A stretch of 64,000 nt of DNA from Rs1 sp000416275. GTDB lineage: Bacteria > Pseudomonadota > Gammaproteobacteria > Pseudomonadales > Balneatricaceae. The translations under genes were made by a program, and so were the position numbers. The stretch is taken from contig OZ251574.1 of NCBI GenBank assembly GCA_965243635.1, positions 3,844,001 to 3,908,000 on the forward strand. Direction: 5' to 3'. The notes under the pieces are model-generated. The model searched no databases. It was given only the letters and a program-made list of their open reading frames with translations, and was not told the DNA's origin. This document shows positions 17,489-26,775 of the stretch, in pieces; position 1 is the first letter of the stretch; each line of letters begins with the position of its first letter.

Positions 17489-17789
17489 TTAATCGCTAAA
17501 TCAGTGGCTTCCATGCGGGATTAAATGAGTTCTTAACCCTACAACGAGATTGAAAAAAGCCACTGAAACTAAGCAAAATATTGCACCCAATATCCGGGGG
17601 GTTAATGCAGCATGTCTCGAGTTTGCCGCTCATCATTTTCAAAAGTGCCTTAAAACCAATCATTCAAGCTCTCATCCTACTAAAAAGAGAATTCAGCTAT
17701 TGTTGATGGTTTATTGTTCAGATCATTTACAGCATAATATATTCTGCTAACAATAATAATACTGAAAAATAGAACAGGACTTATGCGCT
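17489..17789. promoter_or_regulatory. Divergent promoter region, nitrilase / LysR regulator
   Basis: A 301-bp gap between the divergent nitrilase and LysR genes. This is the usual arrangement in which a LysR protein controls the neighbouring gene and itself. The half near the regulator is AT-rich (17690-17780). I did not find a convincing T-N11-A palindrome that I would commit to. Short ORFs here lack support. Confidence 0.4.
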
Positions 17790-18698
17790 GTGGACACAAG
17801 TATATTGATCAATTCCCTGGCGGACATGGCCAGTTTTGTCACTGTGGTTGAGGAGGGCGGTTTTAGTGCGGCCAGTCGCAAGCTCGGCGTCACACCCTCT
17901 GCCGTGAGTCGACAGGTAACCAGACTGGAGAAAGTTCTAGGGGTTAAGTTATTAGAGCGAACGACTAGAAAAATGGATTTGGCGGTAACGGGCAGACCTG
18001 TTTATGAGCTTTGTCGAACCATGTTAGATTCGGCTAAAGAGGCGGTCAATGTCTCTACTTGTACTAACGAACCGGTCGGGTTGCTACGTATAGCAGTCCC
18101 CAAAGCCTTAGCCAAGCAGATATTAGAGCCCATCTTGATTTCTTTTGCGCTGCGCTATCCAAAAATAAAGCTACAAATCAAAGTCACTGATCACATTGTC
18201 GATCCGATTCACAATGAAGTTGATATTATTGTCTCTATTGAACGAGAACCTATACCTGGATTGATTGCCAAAGAGCTTGGTGAGGTAAAAATTATCCTCT
18301 GCGCCAGCCCTGAGTACCTTCGACAACAAGGCGCAGTTTTACGCCCCAAAGATTTACAAAAGCACAGCTGCATTACTCTTGGCGAAAGTGCTAATGATAG
18401 TATATTACAGTTACAAAAAGGGTCTAATCTGCAAAAGGTAAGAGTCGGTGGACGCTTTAGTGTCAATCACACCGAAATCAGATTAAGCGCGGTACTAAGA
18501 GGTTTGGGGGTTGGCTTGCTACCTGATTTTGTCGCCTCAGAAGAGCTTAAAAAGGGCAACATACTGCCGGTCTTGAGTGCCTGGAAAATCAAACATAATT
18601 ATCAGGGAAAGGTTCGATTACAATACGCACAATCAAAATTCATTCCAGAGCGGGTCAAACTATTAGTTGCATTTTTGGTGGATAATTACCCTAAATAA
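17790..18698 (+). CDS. LysR-family transcriptional regulator
   Basis: 302 residues. The N-terminal winged helix-turn-helix spans about 10-70 (GGFSAASRKLGVTPSAVSRQ, then LEKVLGVKLLERTTRKMDL). The C-terminal LysR substrate-binding domain runs from about 93 (PVGLLRIAVPKALAKQ) to the end. The most upstream start is GTG at 17790, and an ATG 12 codons later (MASFVTVVEEGG) is also possible. It is divergent from the nitrilase gene, its probable target. The effector is unknown. Confidence 0.92.
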   Translation: MDTSILINSLADMASFVTVVEEGGFSAASRKLGVTPSAVSRQVTRLEKVLGVKLLERTTRKMDLAVTGRPVYELCRTMLDSAKEAVNVSTCTNEPVGLLRIAVPKALAKQILEPILISFALRYPKIKLQIKVTDHIVDPIHNEVDIIVSIEREPIPGLIAKELGEVKIILCASPEYLRQQGAVLRPKDLQKHSCITLGESANDSILQLQKGSNLQKVRVGGRFSVNHTEIRLSAVLRGLGVGLLPDFVASEELKKGNILPVLSAWKIKHNYQGKVRLQYAQSKFIPERVKLLVAFLVDNYPK

Positions 18699-18704
18699 CA
18701 GATC

Positions 18705-18842
18705 GAGACCTCTGCATAACTTACCCAGAGGGTATGATAACTGCGCTCGGTAATACGGCGTTAAAAACCGGCTCAACATGCTCATTTACATCGGTAATAC
18801 CCATAAAGAAGGGCATACCTCGCAACGTTATGCAAAGGTTTC
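18705..18842 (+). repeat. Family A miniature inverted-repeat element, copy 1 (138 bp)
   Basis: It starts GAGACCTCTGCATAAC and ends GTTATGCAAAGGTTTC. The interior includes TTACCCAGAGGGTATGATAA and CCCATAAAGAAGGGCATAC. It is an internally shortened form of the copy of about 203 bp at 60927-61129. It ends 51 bp before the jetD stop codon and lies in the same orientation as copy 2, on the other side of the Wadjet operon. Confidence 0.85.
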
Positions 18843-18893
18843 AAGATGAAACTTATAGCAACGAGTTACAACAAAACCCGTAAGCTCATCCTC

Positions 18894-20087
18894 TCAATGC
18901 AATTTCCCCAACCAGTCTATGACTAGTTGATAGTCTATGTATTCTTGTTCTAGTCTTAAATTCTTCTGCCACTTATGGCTCTTTAAGTCCTGATATAGCT
19001 GTTGTTCGGCGTCTGCTAAATAGGCTAATTTTTCACTTTTATGAGCTTTGCTGGCAGGCTCCTCACCCCAAGCTGAACGACATGCTAGCAAGGTGTGCTG
19101 GTTCATTAACATCGCCCGCGTATGGGGAAAGTAACCCCTAAACTGTGAAAGTATCGCTAAGCCATGGGTGTCTATATCACCCCAGTAGTGGATTTGACAA
19201 TCGGCCAGCCAGTGGCTTTGCTGGAGCAACTGTACGCCATAGCCGACACCAAATATTACCAGTGAATTTTTCATTGGCGGAAAGACTAAAAAATTGACTT
19301 TGTTCTCAGTGATAAACACTCGATCTAATAACAAATTGAGCTCAGTAAACTCGGTTATCGGCATACTGATGTCACTGAGTCCCGAAAATTCTACGCTAAG
19401 TGCTGGGTCTAATATTCGCAGGCGGACTAGCGGTTGATCGTAAAGAAAACCAAAGCGTTTTTCAAAGCCATGTTCCTTGAGCTTAGTGTACTCTTGATTA
19501 ATGTCCTGCGGGGTTAGACAAATATCTAATAAGGTTTTTAGTATGCCCTGATGCCGCTCAATAAATTTACTGTCGACTCCGGCAATACACAGTTGTCGAA
19601 TATAGATTTTTGGCTGAGGGTGACGCTGCATATACCGACAGATATCTGCAAGTTTAGGCCAGTGTGGTAAATAGTTATCTACTTCTGTAGGGTTTTCTAG
19701 CAGCCACTCTCGCAGCACCGGCAATTGCTGTTGCAGCTTTTTAACTTGCTGTTCTAGCACTTGCCAGCGCTGCCATTTCCCCAAGTATCTAGCCACTGCT
19801 TGGATATTTTCAAAACTCAGCGCCACCGGGTGTAGCTGTCGGCCAATTTTTTTATAGCTGACCTCTTGCTCTTGTAATTCAACCCCCTCTATATCACTAA
19901 AGGCTGCACTCAAGCTTTGCTGCCACGCCTGAAATTCGGCGTATTTGTGCATCACGGTGCGCTCACTAAGCTTGGCGATTTTTATCTGAAAAGGAAAAAC
20001 CGGCAGATTGTTGAAATGAGCTTTTTGAAATTTAGCTTGCTGCCACTGCTTTTCCAGTTTTGCCTTGAGTTGCTTAGCCGTTAACAT
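18894..20087 (-). CDS. jetD: Wadjet subunit JetD (DUF3322/DUF2220, toprim nuclease)
   Basis: 397 residues. JetD is the topoisomerase VI-like nuclease of Wadjet, which cuts plasmid DNA after the SMC motor has extruded a loop. The N-terminal DUF3322 arm covers about 1-190. The C-terminal DUF2220 toprim domain shows E261 (FITENKVNFLVF), the DxD pair D304/D306 (YWGDIDTHGLAIL) and the metal-site glutamates near 380-382 (LRLEQEYI). Its start overlaps the stop of the preceding 378-residue gene by 7 bp. It is the last gene of the six-gene operon. Confidence 0.93.
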   Translation of the reverse strand: MLTAKQLKAKLEKQWQQAKFQKAHFNNLPVFPFQIKIAKLSERTVMHKYAEFQAWQQSLSAAFSDIEGVELQEQEVSYKKIGRQLHPVALSFENIQAVARYLGKWQRWQVLEQQVKKLQQQLPVLREWLLENPTEVDNYLPHWPKLADICRYMQRHPQPKIYIRQLCIAGVDSKFIERHQGILKTLLDICLTPQDINQEYTKLKEHGFEKRFGFLYDQPLVRLRILDPALSVEFSGLSDISMPITEFTELNLLLDRVFITENKVNFLVFPPMKNSLVIFGVGYGVQLLQQSHWLADCQIHYWGDIDTHGLAILSQFRGYFPHTRAMLMNQHTLLACRSAWGEEPASKAHKSEKLAYLADAEQQLYQDLKSHKWQKNLRLEQEYIDYQLVIDWLGKLH

Positions 20088-21217
20088 GGGCGATCCAAAC
20101 CGCGTTTTTGTAGTTTCGCTAGCAGTGATTTTTTACGTTGTAAGGGCTGCAAAAATGTAATCAGCTGCTGTTTATATTCAGCATTATTTTGCTGTAATTG
20201 ATAGCAGTGCATTAAGTCGTCTAATATTCTAACGGCTCTGTCATAGCTAGCCCCCGTACTCTTAACCGCCTCTTGAGCTGCTTGTTTCCAATATGATGCC
20301 CTTTCTAAATAAACGAATGCCAAATGTTTTTGACGTTCAGCCAGCACTTTTTGTTGTAATAGCTCAGCTTGTTGACGCTGTTGTTGCCGCTGGAGAATTT
20401 CACATTTATGATAGGTTTTTTTTAGTGTCGCTAAATCAAGATAAGTACTGTGCTGAACAGCTAGAGTTTTTTGATAAGCCATATTTAGCTGTTGTTGAAT
20501 AACTATGCCGTCGCCAGTCATTACTTGCTCTAGTAAATGCTGGAGCTGCTCAACTGGAATTGATCTAATCCAATGCTGTTGAAGATGCTTATTCTCTAAC
20601 GGTGACTCTTTATTATCACTAAACACTTGGCTAAATACTGCCGGCCATATTGAATCTACCAGTAAGAGTTCTATCAATGACTGCTGCGCGGTACTGTATG
20701 ATGCAAGTGATAAATCCAATTTCGCAATAGCTATTTCGGCACTGTTATCATGGGTTAAATACGCCATGATCGGGATGTACAAACTGCGATAATCCCCTTT
20801 AATCAGCTCTTCTCTAATCGAGGTTAACTCCTCCAGTTTATGATAGATATCGTCATCTGGCTCTAAATAGTCATCACATTCTGGCAGCGAAAAACACAGT
20901 ATCCAGTGATTAGCATATGCATGATAACTAAAAACATTTTCTAGGCTAAACAATGCGAGTGTTTTGCTCGGTATCGCCTGCTGCGGGATTTTAATATAAA
21001 AGTCAGCGCAGCCAAAATTACTCAGATACAAACCGACATCAAAGTATTGTTGCAGCATTTCACTGGGGGTTGCCTTTAAGCTTCCCCAGTGATATTCATT
21101 CATAAAGCGGTTGTTAGTTATTTGTGCACGACTCGAAATCGCGCGCAGTTCGCTTCTTTGAACACTACTAAGCGATTGATCACAAGTGCGAAATTCATAG
21201 TATTGATACTCGCTCAC
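20081..21217 (-). CDS. Unnamed extra protein of the Wadjet operon (coiled-coil, unknown function)
   Basis: 378 residues, lying between jetC and jetD where canonical Wadjet type I loci have no gene. The N-terminus (MSEYQYYEF, then SRAQITNNRFMNEYHWGSLK and a YF-D-x-x-LYLSNFG block) recalls a family of hypothetical proteins that I associate with SWIM zinc-finger neighbours. The link is from memory. The middle is helical. Residues about 265-310 form a glutamine-rich coiled coil. The C-terminus, YDRAVRILDDL to KKSLLAKLQKRGL, also fits that family. I see no catalytic motif. Its start is 1 bp from the jetC stop and its end overlaps jetD, so it should be made with the complex. Confidence 0.8.
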   Translation of the reverse strand: MSEYQYYEFRTCDQSLSSVQRSELRAISSRAQITNNRFMNEYHWGSLKATPSEMLQQYFDVGLYLSNFGCADFYIKIPQQAIPSKTLALFSLENVFSYHAYANHWILCFSLPECDDYLEPDDDIYHKLEELTSIREELIKGDYRSLYIPIMAYLTHDNSAEIAIAKLDLSLASYSTAQQSLIELLLVDSIWPAVFSQVFSDNKESPLENKHLQQHWIRSIPVEQLQHLLEQVMTGDGIVIQQQLNMAYQKTLAVQHSTYLDLATLKKTYHKCEILQRQQQRQQAELLQQKVLAERQKHLAFVYLERASYWKQAAQEAVKSTGASYDRAVRILDDLMHCYQLQQNNAEYKQQLITFLQPLQRKKSLLAKLQKRGLDRPC

Positions 21218-21218
21218 T

Positions 21219-24200
21219 TTAAGCTTCCTTAACTAAATGTTGATAGTGACGCAGGGATTTATGCTTAGCTAACTTGTCGCGATATTCTTCAATACTCATA
21301 TTTAACAAGACTGAACGGTTGTTTTGCTGGTCGACGAAATGTACGTGTTGCACGTAGTGCTCAATCACATCTAACTTTTGCAACGGAGTCACTAACAGTA
21401 ATTGTAATCCTAATTTTTTGAACAGTTCTAAACCAAAGCGGGTACTGTCTTTCGAGCCGCGGGCAAACGCTTCATCTATGACAACTAAATTAAATTTTCG
21501 CTTGCCACTGTTGCCGGATTCTTGATGCACTAAGCCGTATTGCAACATAATGGCAGCGGCTAAAATAGAGTAGGCGAGCTTTTCTTTTTGCCCGCCTGAC
21601 TTACCGCCAGAATCCGAATAGCATTCTTTTTCACTATCATCGGCGCTATAGCGCTCAATCACGTTAAATAAGTGCCAGTAGCGCACATCGACGACTTTTT
21701 GGGTCCACTTAGGTTGATTGCGCATTTGCTCGATTAGCTCTTTTACCTGTTCAAATTTTTGCTCTGAATACAAATCATCGTCGCTATTTTGCTCAGCACA
21801 GCTTTTGAGGCGCAATTTAAATTCTCGAATTTCGAGATCAGGTGAGGTTATTGCATCGATTTGTATGTAAGTTCCCGCTTGATAATCTAACTCTCGCAAT
21901 GACTGATTGATCAGGTGGATGCGTGCGTCAATTTCCTCCTCTTGTTTATCTAAGTGGCTGCGAAAGATCACCATGGCGCGAATCGTATCGCGGTTGAGCA
22001 TTTGCTTAAAACGTTCTTCATGGCGCGGTAAGTCCTCTTGCTCTAGACGCTTTAGCAGTGCTTGATATTCTTTCAAAGAAGCTAGGCTCTGATCAAGTTC
22101 TGTCACCTCATTGGCAAAACTGTGTGCAAAATCACTCATCGCCACGATCATTTTTTGCTCGGCACGTCGCCTCTTGGACTCTAAATTTTGTATTTGTTCA
22201 TTCAATTTGGATCTTAATTGAGTCGCTATACCGCTCAACATATCAATGCGCAGTAAACTTTTTTGCACATGTTGCCGGTAACACTGTTCGACAATAGGAA
22301 AGCAGGCGGCGCGCAGCGTTGTATCGAGTTGCGCTAAAATTTCTTGCTGTTGCGCTAAGGTTTGCCAATCAGCCTCAAGCTCACTCTCCGTCCTACCTTT
22401 CAAAGTTAAACTGCTATCTCGCTCTTTATCGACGACTGTCAGTGCCTGCTTAGTGCTGGCCAAGCGCTCTCTTAGCTCTCTTAATATATCGCTGGCGAGT
22501 TCGAGCTGATTTTTTTCATCCACTAAGCTCTTTACTTTAGCGGCGTGTAGCGGCCAATTTAGATTCTCAAAACTAAAGTCAAAAGCCGCTAGATTAAAGG
22601 CGTTGCGCTGCTGTAAGGAGAGCTGATCGCGCTGCTGTTTGGCCAGATTAATCCGCCCTACTAACTGCTTCGCGCTCGCTTGACACTGAGTGAGTGCCGC
22701 GGTTAGTAAGCTAATTTTTTCCTTATTGCTCCATCCAAGTACGTAGCGGCTGCGGTCTTGCAATTGGTGACGATCGTCTTTTTCGTGACGAAACTTCCCC
22801 GACTTGATTTGCCCATTGAGGCTGATCGCCTTTTCACTGCGTCTAAAATCACTTAATTCAGCACAGCATTGATAGTCAAAACGTTGCTGCAACTCTCTAT
22901 GCAACCATTGGTAGTGCTCGCTCTCAGCTTTTATTTCTATTTTGCTCAGCAGCGATTGCCCCGCGGCGGTGCCAGGGAAATAATTATCGACGGCTTTTAC
23001 TCGGTAGTAGACCAGACGTGTACCTAAATGGGTTTGCTCAACAAAATCACAAACTCGCTGATACAAGTCATCTGGCACAATCAAGCTTAAGGCGAAATTG
23101 TGCAGCACCCGTTCAATAGCACCTTGCCAGCGCACTTGGTCAGGCTTTACTTGCAGTAGCTCACCGACAAAAGGCAAGCGCTCTTCATCTACTTGTAACT
23201 CTTGGCATAAACGTTCCCGGATATTCAACTGTCTAACATGAATGTTGGATTTACGCTGTTTTAGTGCCGAGAGCTGTTCACTAATTCCAGTTTGCTCGGT
23301 ATCGGAAGCGCGCAATTGATGTTTGAGTTCATCTTGTTCTGTCTCCAGGGCTTCTAGGTCGACATTTAATTGCTCAGCCAGTTCTTTAGCGCTATTTAAG
23401 TTGGCGACAAAAGTATCGACATCTAAGGTATCTGACAACGCCAGTGCCCGAGTTAAAGTTTGATAGTTATTGTATATTTTACGACTGTCATCTCGGTCGT
23501 GACTGGCGCGGCCTATGGCTGTTTCCAGCAGCTGTATTCGGCCGCCACCGCTGTTTAAAATATCGTCATTGAGCTGCGCTACAGCCTCTTCATGCTGTTG
23601 TTTTTGCTGCTCTAATTGTCCAAGTTCAATTTCTAGTTTATCTAGTTGTAACTGGCGCTGCTCGATGCGTTTTTGATAGAGATCGACCGCCAAGCTTGCC
23701 ACGAAACCATCACTTAGGTCTCTACTGTGATTTAACTGCACTTTTTCCCGCTCCGCGGTTAAAGCACGCTCTCCATAGTCGCTCACAGGGGTTAACAGTT
23801 GCACTTTCTGCCTCGCGGCAACCACCGCATCATGTAGCCTTTTCAAATCGTCATAGCTGCTCTCTAGCTCTTGCAACTGCAGCTCTACATCGGGAGTTTG
23901 CAACATGTTCTGGCGGACAAAATCAGTCACTGAGCCCACCGATTTCATGGAGATAGTTTGATTAAATAATTCCAGCGCCTTGCCATCTGCTCCCAACCCC
24001 AGCAGCCTGCTAAACACTTGTTGGTAACTGGCAAAGCTATCAAAGGTTTGCAATCCTGGATGTTTGCGCAACTGCTTTTTTAACTGAGTTATCTGCGTGC
24101 CAAAGCCACTAAAATCTGTTTCTATCTGCAATCCCTGCTCGGCGACCACAAACAGCCTCTTGACCTTGTTCTCGCCAGGTTTTAGCCAAAAAACTTGTGC

Positions 24201-24647
24201 TAAGCTAATTTTTTGCTGCAGCGCTTGGCTGTAAAACTGGGCCAGTAATACACTGTAGTGCTCCGCTTTGCGCAGCCCTTGGGCACGTGCCTTACCGGTT
24301 TCATCTTGATGAGAGGTATAGTATCCGTGAAAATAGGATTCAATCGAGCGCTCTTTATCAGCAGCACCTGCCGCTTTATTAAAACTCACTTTACGCGGCG
24401 GCACTAACAGTGTCGTTAAACCGTCAACTAAGGTCGATTTACCACTGCCGATATTACCGGTTAATAATGCATTTTCACTGTTAGGGCTCATTTTCCATAT
24501 TTTATTATCGAACGTTCCCCAATTTAACACGGCAAAACAGTGCAACCGAAAACCACCGAGCATGCTTTGATCCTCACTGAACAAGTCTAAGCTTTGACTG
24601 GGCAAAGCATCTTTTGTGGCGAGATCTGGATTATCAAATAGCGACAT
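21219..24647 (-). CDS. jetC: Wadjet subunit JetC (SMC/MukB-like ATPase)
   Basis: 1142 residues. JetC is the DNA-loop-extruding ATPase of Wadjet. Walker A is at 64-72 (GNIGSGKST) near the N-terminus. Two long coiled-coil stretches (about 310-480 and 660-950) flank a hinge-like region at about 490-620 (GAIERVLHNFALSLIVPDDL). The C-terminal half-domain has the ABC signature SGGQKEKLAYS near 1017-1027 and Walker B LVVIDEAFARGS with D1058/E1059. The C-terminus adds VTPLQKLDVIEHY, characteristic of the SbcC-like Wadjet ATPases. It abuts jetB, sharing one base. Confidence 0.95.
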   Translation of the reverse strand: MSLFDNPDLATKDALPSQSLDLFSEDQSMLGGFRLHCFAVLNWGTFDNKIWKMSPNSENALLTGNIGSGKSTLVDGLTTLLVPPRKVSFNKAAGAADKERSIESYFHGYYTSHQDETGKARAQGLRKAEHYSVLLAQFYSQALQQKISLAQVFWLKPGENKVKRLFVVAEQGLQIETDFSGFGTQITQLKKQLRKHPGLQTFDSFASYQQVFSRLLGLGADGKALELFNQTISMKSVGSVTDFVRQNMLQTPDVELQLQELESSYDDLKRLHDAVVAARQKVQLLTPVSDYGERALTAEREKVQLNHSRDLSDGFVASLAVDLYQKRIEQRQLQLDKLEIELGQLEQQKQQHEEAVAQLNDDILNSGGGRIQLLETAIGRASHDRDDSRKIYNNYQTLTRALALSDTLDVDTFVANLNSAKELAEQLNVDLEALETEQDELKHQLRASDTEQTGISEQLSALKQRKSNIHVRQLNIRERLCQELQVDEERLPFVGELLQVKPDQVRWQGAIERVLHNFALSLIVPDDLYQRVCDFVEQTHLGTRLVYYRVKAVDNYFPGTAAGQSLLSKIEIKAESEHYQWLHRELQQRFDYQCCAELSDFRRSEKAISLNGQIKSGKFRHEKDDRHQLQDRSRYVLGWSNKEKISLLTAALTQCQASAKQLVGRINLAKQQRDQLSLQQRNAFNLAAFDFSFENLNWPLHAAKVKSLVDEKNQLELASDILRELRERLASTKQALTVVDKERDSSLTLKGRTESELEADWQTLAQQQEILAQLDTTLRAACFPIVEQCYRQHVQKSLLRIDMLSGIATQLRSKLNEQIQNLESKRRRAEQKMIVAMSDFAHSFANEVTELDQSLASLKEYQALLKRLEQEDLPRHEERFKQMLNRDTIRAMVIFRSHLDKQEEEIDARIHLINQSLRELDYQAGTYIQIDAITSPDLEIREFKLRLKSCAEQNSDDDLYSEQKFEQVKELIEQMRNQPKWTQKVVDVRYWHLFNVIERYSADDSEKECYSDSGGKSGGQKEKLAYSILAAAIMLQYGLVHQESGNSGKRKFNLVVIDEAFARGSKDSTRFGLELFKKLGLQLLLVTPLQKLDVIEHYVQHVHFVDQQNNRSVLLNMSIEEYRDKLAKHKSLRHYQHLVKEA

Positions 24648-25300
24648 TAGCTCGCCTCTCCTTGCTCACTGTGGTTGAGCGCTAAAGTTTGTAAATGTTG
24701 GTTAAATTCTATTATTTGCTCGGCACTAATAAACGCTTTAATAATTCTCAACACTTCAAAATCATCACTGTGATTAATTAGTGGCTTGATAAACTGCATT
24801 TCACTAATTTTTTTAATTAGCGCATCAAATTCACGCTGCTGCTTTATTTGATTACTCACCTCTGAAAAGTAAGGTGATAACCACTGGTGCATTTCAGCGC
24901 GAGTGACAATTAAGCGCGGTGAGCTCTCCTCGCTATCATGCTCTGCTAAGCGTTTGCGCAGCGCCACTAGCAGTAGCGTTTGATTAAACGATAAGTGCCG
25001 ACGAGTGATTAATCGCGGTAGCTCCAGCACTTCGGTTTCCCGATCAAAATCAACTTGCTTTAAAAAGGCATAGCCCTCTGCATCATCTAGGGTCAACGAC
25101 AGACCAAGCTGTGAAAAATATTCACGAACTTGGTATTGATCACGCTCTAAGTACTGCCATAAATCGCGATTTTTACTTCGATATAGCACCCCTTTTAACA
25201 ATTTAATCTGCAGCGCTGACTTTTGCTGCTGCTGAAGTTTTGCGCTCTGGGTAGAGTCTAGAGACGCCGTTTGGGTATTGTTTTCATTGGTCGCTGACAT
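24647..25300 (-). CDS. jetB: Wadjet subunit JetB (DUF4194, kite-like)
   Basis: 217 residues, the size of DUF4194 JetB proteins, which act like MukE (kite dimers) binding the JetC-JetA complex. Recognisable blocks are KLLKGVLYRSKNRDLWQYLE (about 33-52), LDDAEGYAFLKQ and ITRRHLSFNQTLLLVALRKR. The N-terminal 30 residues are polar and glutamine-rich, probably disordered. Stop and start codons overlap by one base with jetC and with jetA, indicating translational coupling and balanced expression. Confidence 0.92.
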   Translation of the reverse strand: MSATNENNTQTASLDSTQSAKLQQQQKSALQIKLLKGVLYRSKNRDLWQYLERDQYQVREYFSQLGLSLTLDDAEGYAFLKQVDFDRETEVLELPRLITRRHLSFNQTLLLVALRKRLAEHDSEESSPRLIVTRAEMHQWLSPYFSEVSNQIKQQREFDALIKKISEMQFIKPLINHSDDFEVLRIIKAFISAEQIIEFNQHLQTLALNHSEQGEAS

Positions 25301-26775
25301 TATGTAAGTTCCCTGACAAAAGTAATCGCTGGTATTTTCAAGACACGGGTAATGCCTTCTGCTGTCTGCCAGCTGATTTTTTGCTGTTGTTGAGTGTCTA
25401 TGGTTGCTTTTTGCTGTTGTTCACAAGCTAATTTAATATAGGTGAGTACTTCATCTAAGCCGTACTCGACTGGACATTTTTCGATAACTTGCGCGAGGCT
25501 TACCTGGCCATCATGAGCCGCCAATCCCTGTTGAATATTGCGGGCCAACTGGAATTCATCGATGTGGCTAACCTCAAATAAACTGCCCAAATCTACCTCG
25601 GGACTGGCACTGGCATTTTCCACTGTGGAGTTAAATTGCTCGTCCAATTTTTGCTGATACAAACTGCGGCTAAACTGCGTACAGATATCTGCCTGTACCC
25701 CGTCTATTTGGCTAAATTCCCCAGCGGTTATCTCTTGTTGTTGTTCTTTGACCTGTAAGGCACTGGCTTCAAACTCTCTAATCAGTTCCAATATGCGTTT
25801 ATTGTCTTGGGATTGCTCTTGTATATAACGGCGCAACTGATCGTTTATCTGCTGTTTAGTCTGATTAACTTTGGTTCCCGCATCTAATAAGTAGCTATAC
25901 AAATATTGCAATAACTGATCGCTGTTAACAAATTCTCTACCTTGAGGGTTGGCTAGCAAGCGCTTTAAATCGCCGCGCATATTTTCGCGCATTTTCGGGG
26001 TCATTAACAATTCAAAGAAACTGCCGAATGACTTCCCTTCATCTGATTGATCAATCAGATCTTGATCGCCGAAGACCTTATCAAGCACTTGCCCTTTGTG
26101 TGCCCCCCCTAGAGTAATTTTTTTACGGGTGTCTTTATCCAACAGCCTAAAATTCGCCTCCACTTGTCGAAAATCGCCGAGTAGCTGACGGGACATATCA
26201 CTGAGCAGATATAAGCGTTCACGGACCTCTGTGTGTGATAAACCGCTGTCCATACCTTGCTCAACTGCGATGATCTGTTGCTCTAACTCGGCTTTCTTAG
26301 CCTGCAACGCAGCGAGTTTAGCGGGCTTGTCAACACTAGTGCCCTGCACTAGATTGGTAATCATTTCCAATAATAATTTTAAGCGTGACTCCGTGCCGAC
26401 GAATCGCTTACCTTGCATTTCCTCTAGCCAACGCAAAGCTTTTTCTACCTCTGGCAAGAGATCACATTCAGGTTCGTCTGCATGCTGGGGTAAATATTTT
26501 CGCAAAAAACCACCTTTACTATTAATCCAATCATCCAGATAGGCGCGAGCTGGCTTAGGGTATTTAGCCGCTCCGTAGGTATCGGCGATATCCGACAGAT
26601 GGTGATCCAACAGCCCTATCAGCTCTTGGTAGGGCATCGCTCTGCGATTTTTACTGATAAACGCACGGTAGAAAAAGCTGCCGATCAGTGAGAAATTTTG
26701 ACTGCGCAGCAGCCGCAGCGCAATACTTTGCTCCTTGAACTGCTCTAAAAATTCATAACTTAAATCATTGCTCAC
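25300..26775 (-). CDS. jetA: Wadjet subunit JetA (DUF3375, kleisin)
   Basis: 491 residues, matching DUF3375. JetA is the MukF-like kleisin that bridges the JetC heads. The N-terminal winged-helix region has LLRSQNFSLIGSFFYRAF and MPYQELIGLLDHHLSDI. A coiled-coil middle follows (about 160-230 and 300-345), and a C-terminal winged-helix region contains VIEKCPVEYGLDEVLTYI. It overlaps the upstream regulator by 11 bp and jetB by one base. Confidence 0.94.
   Translation of the reverse strand: MSNDLSYEFLEQFKEQSIALRLLRSQNFSLIGSFFYRAFISKNRRAMPYQELIGLLDHHLSDIADTYGAAKYPKPARAYLDDWINSKGGFLRKYLPQHADEPECDLLPEVEKALRWLEEMQGKRFVGTESRLKLLLEMITNLVQGTSVDKPAKLAALQAKKAELEQQIIAVEQGMDSGLSHTEVRERLYLLSDMSRQLLGDFRQVEANFRLLDKDTRKKITLGGAHKGQVLDKVFGDQDLIDQSDEGKSFGSFFELLMTPKMRENMRGDLKRLLANPQGREFVNSDQLLQYLYSYLLDAGTKVNQTKQQINDQLRRYIQEQSQDNKRILELIREFEASALQVKEQQQEITAGEFSQIDGVQADICTQFSRSLYQQKLDEQFNSTVENASASPEVDLGSLFEVSHIDEFQLARNIQQGLAAHDGQVSLAQVIEKCPVEYGLDEVLTYIKLACEQQQKATIDTQQQQKISWQTAEGITRVLKIPAITFVRELT

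Noticed and set aside
17550..17750. 66-codon ORF between the nitrilase and LysR genes
   Set aside because: No ribosome site, odd composition, no recognisable domain, and it lies where the divergent promoters should be.
18894..26775. MukBEF or MksBEF chromosome condensin
   Set aside because: The ATPase, DUF4194, DUF3375 and DUF3322/DUF2220 set with a toprim nuclease is the Wadjet arrangement. Housekeeping condensins lack JetD.
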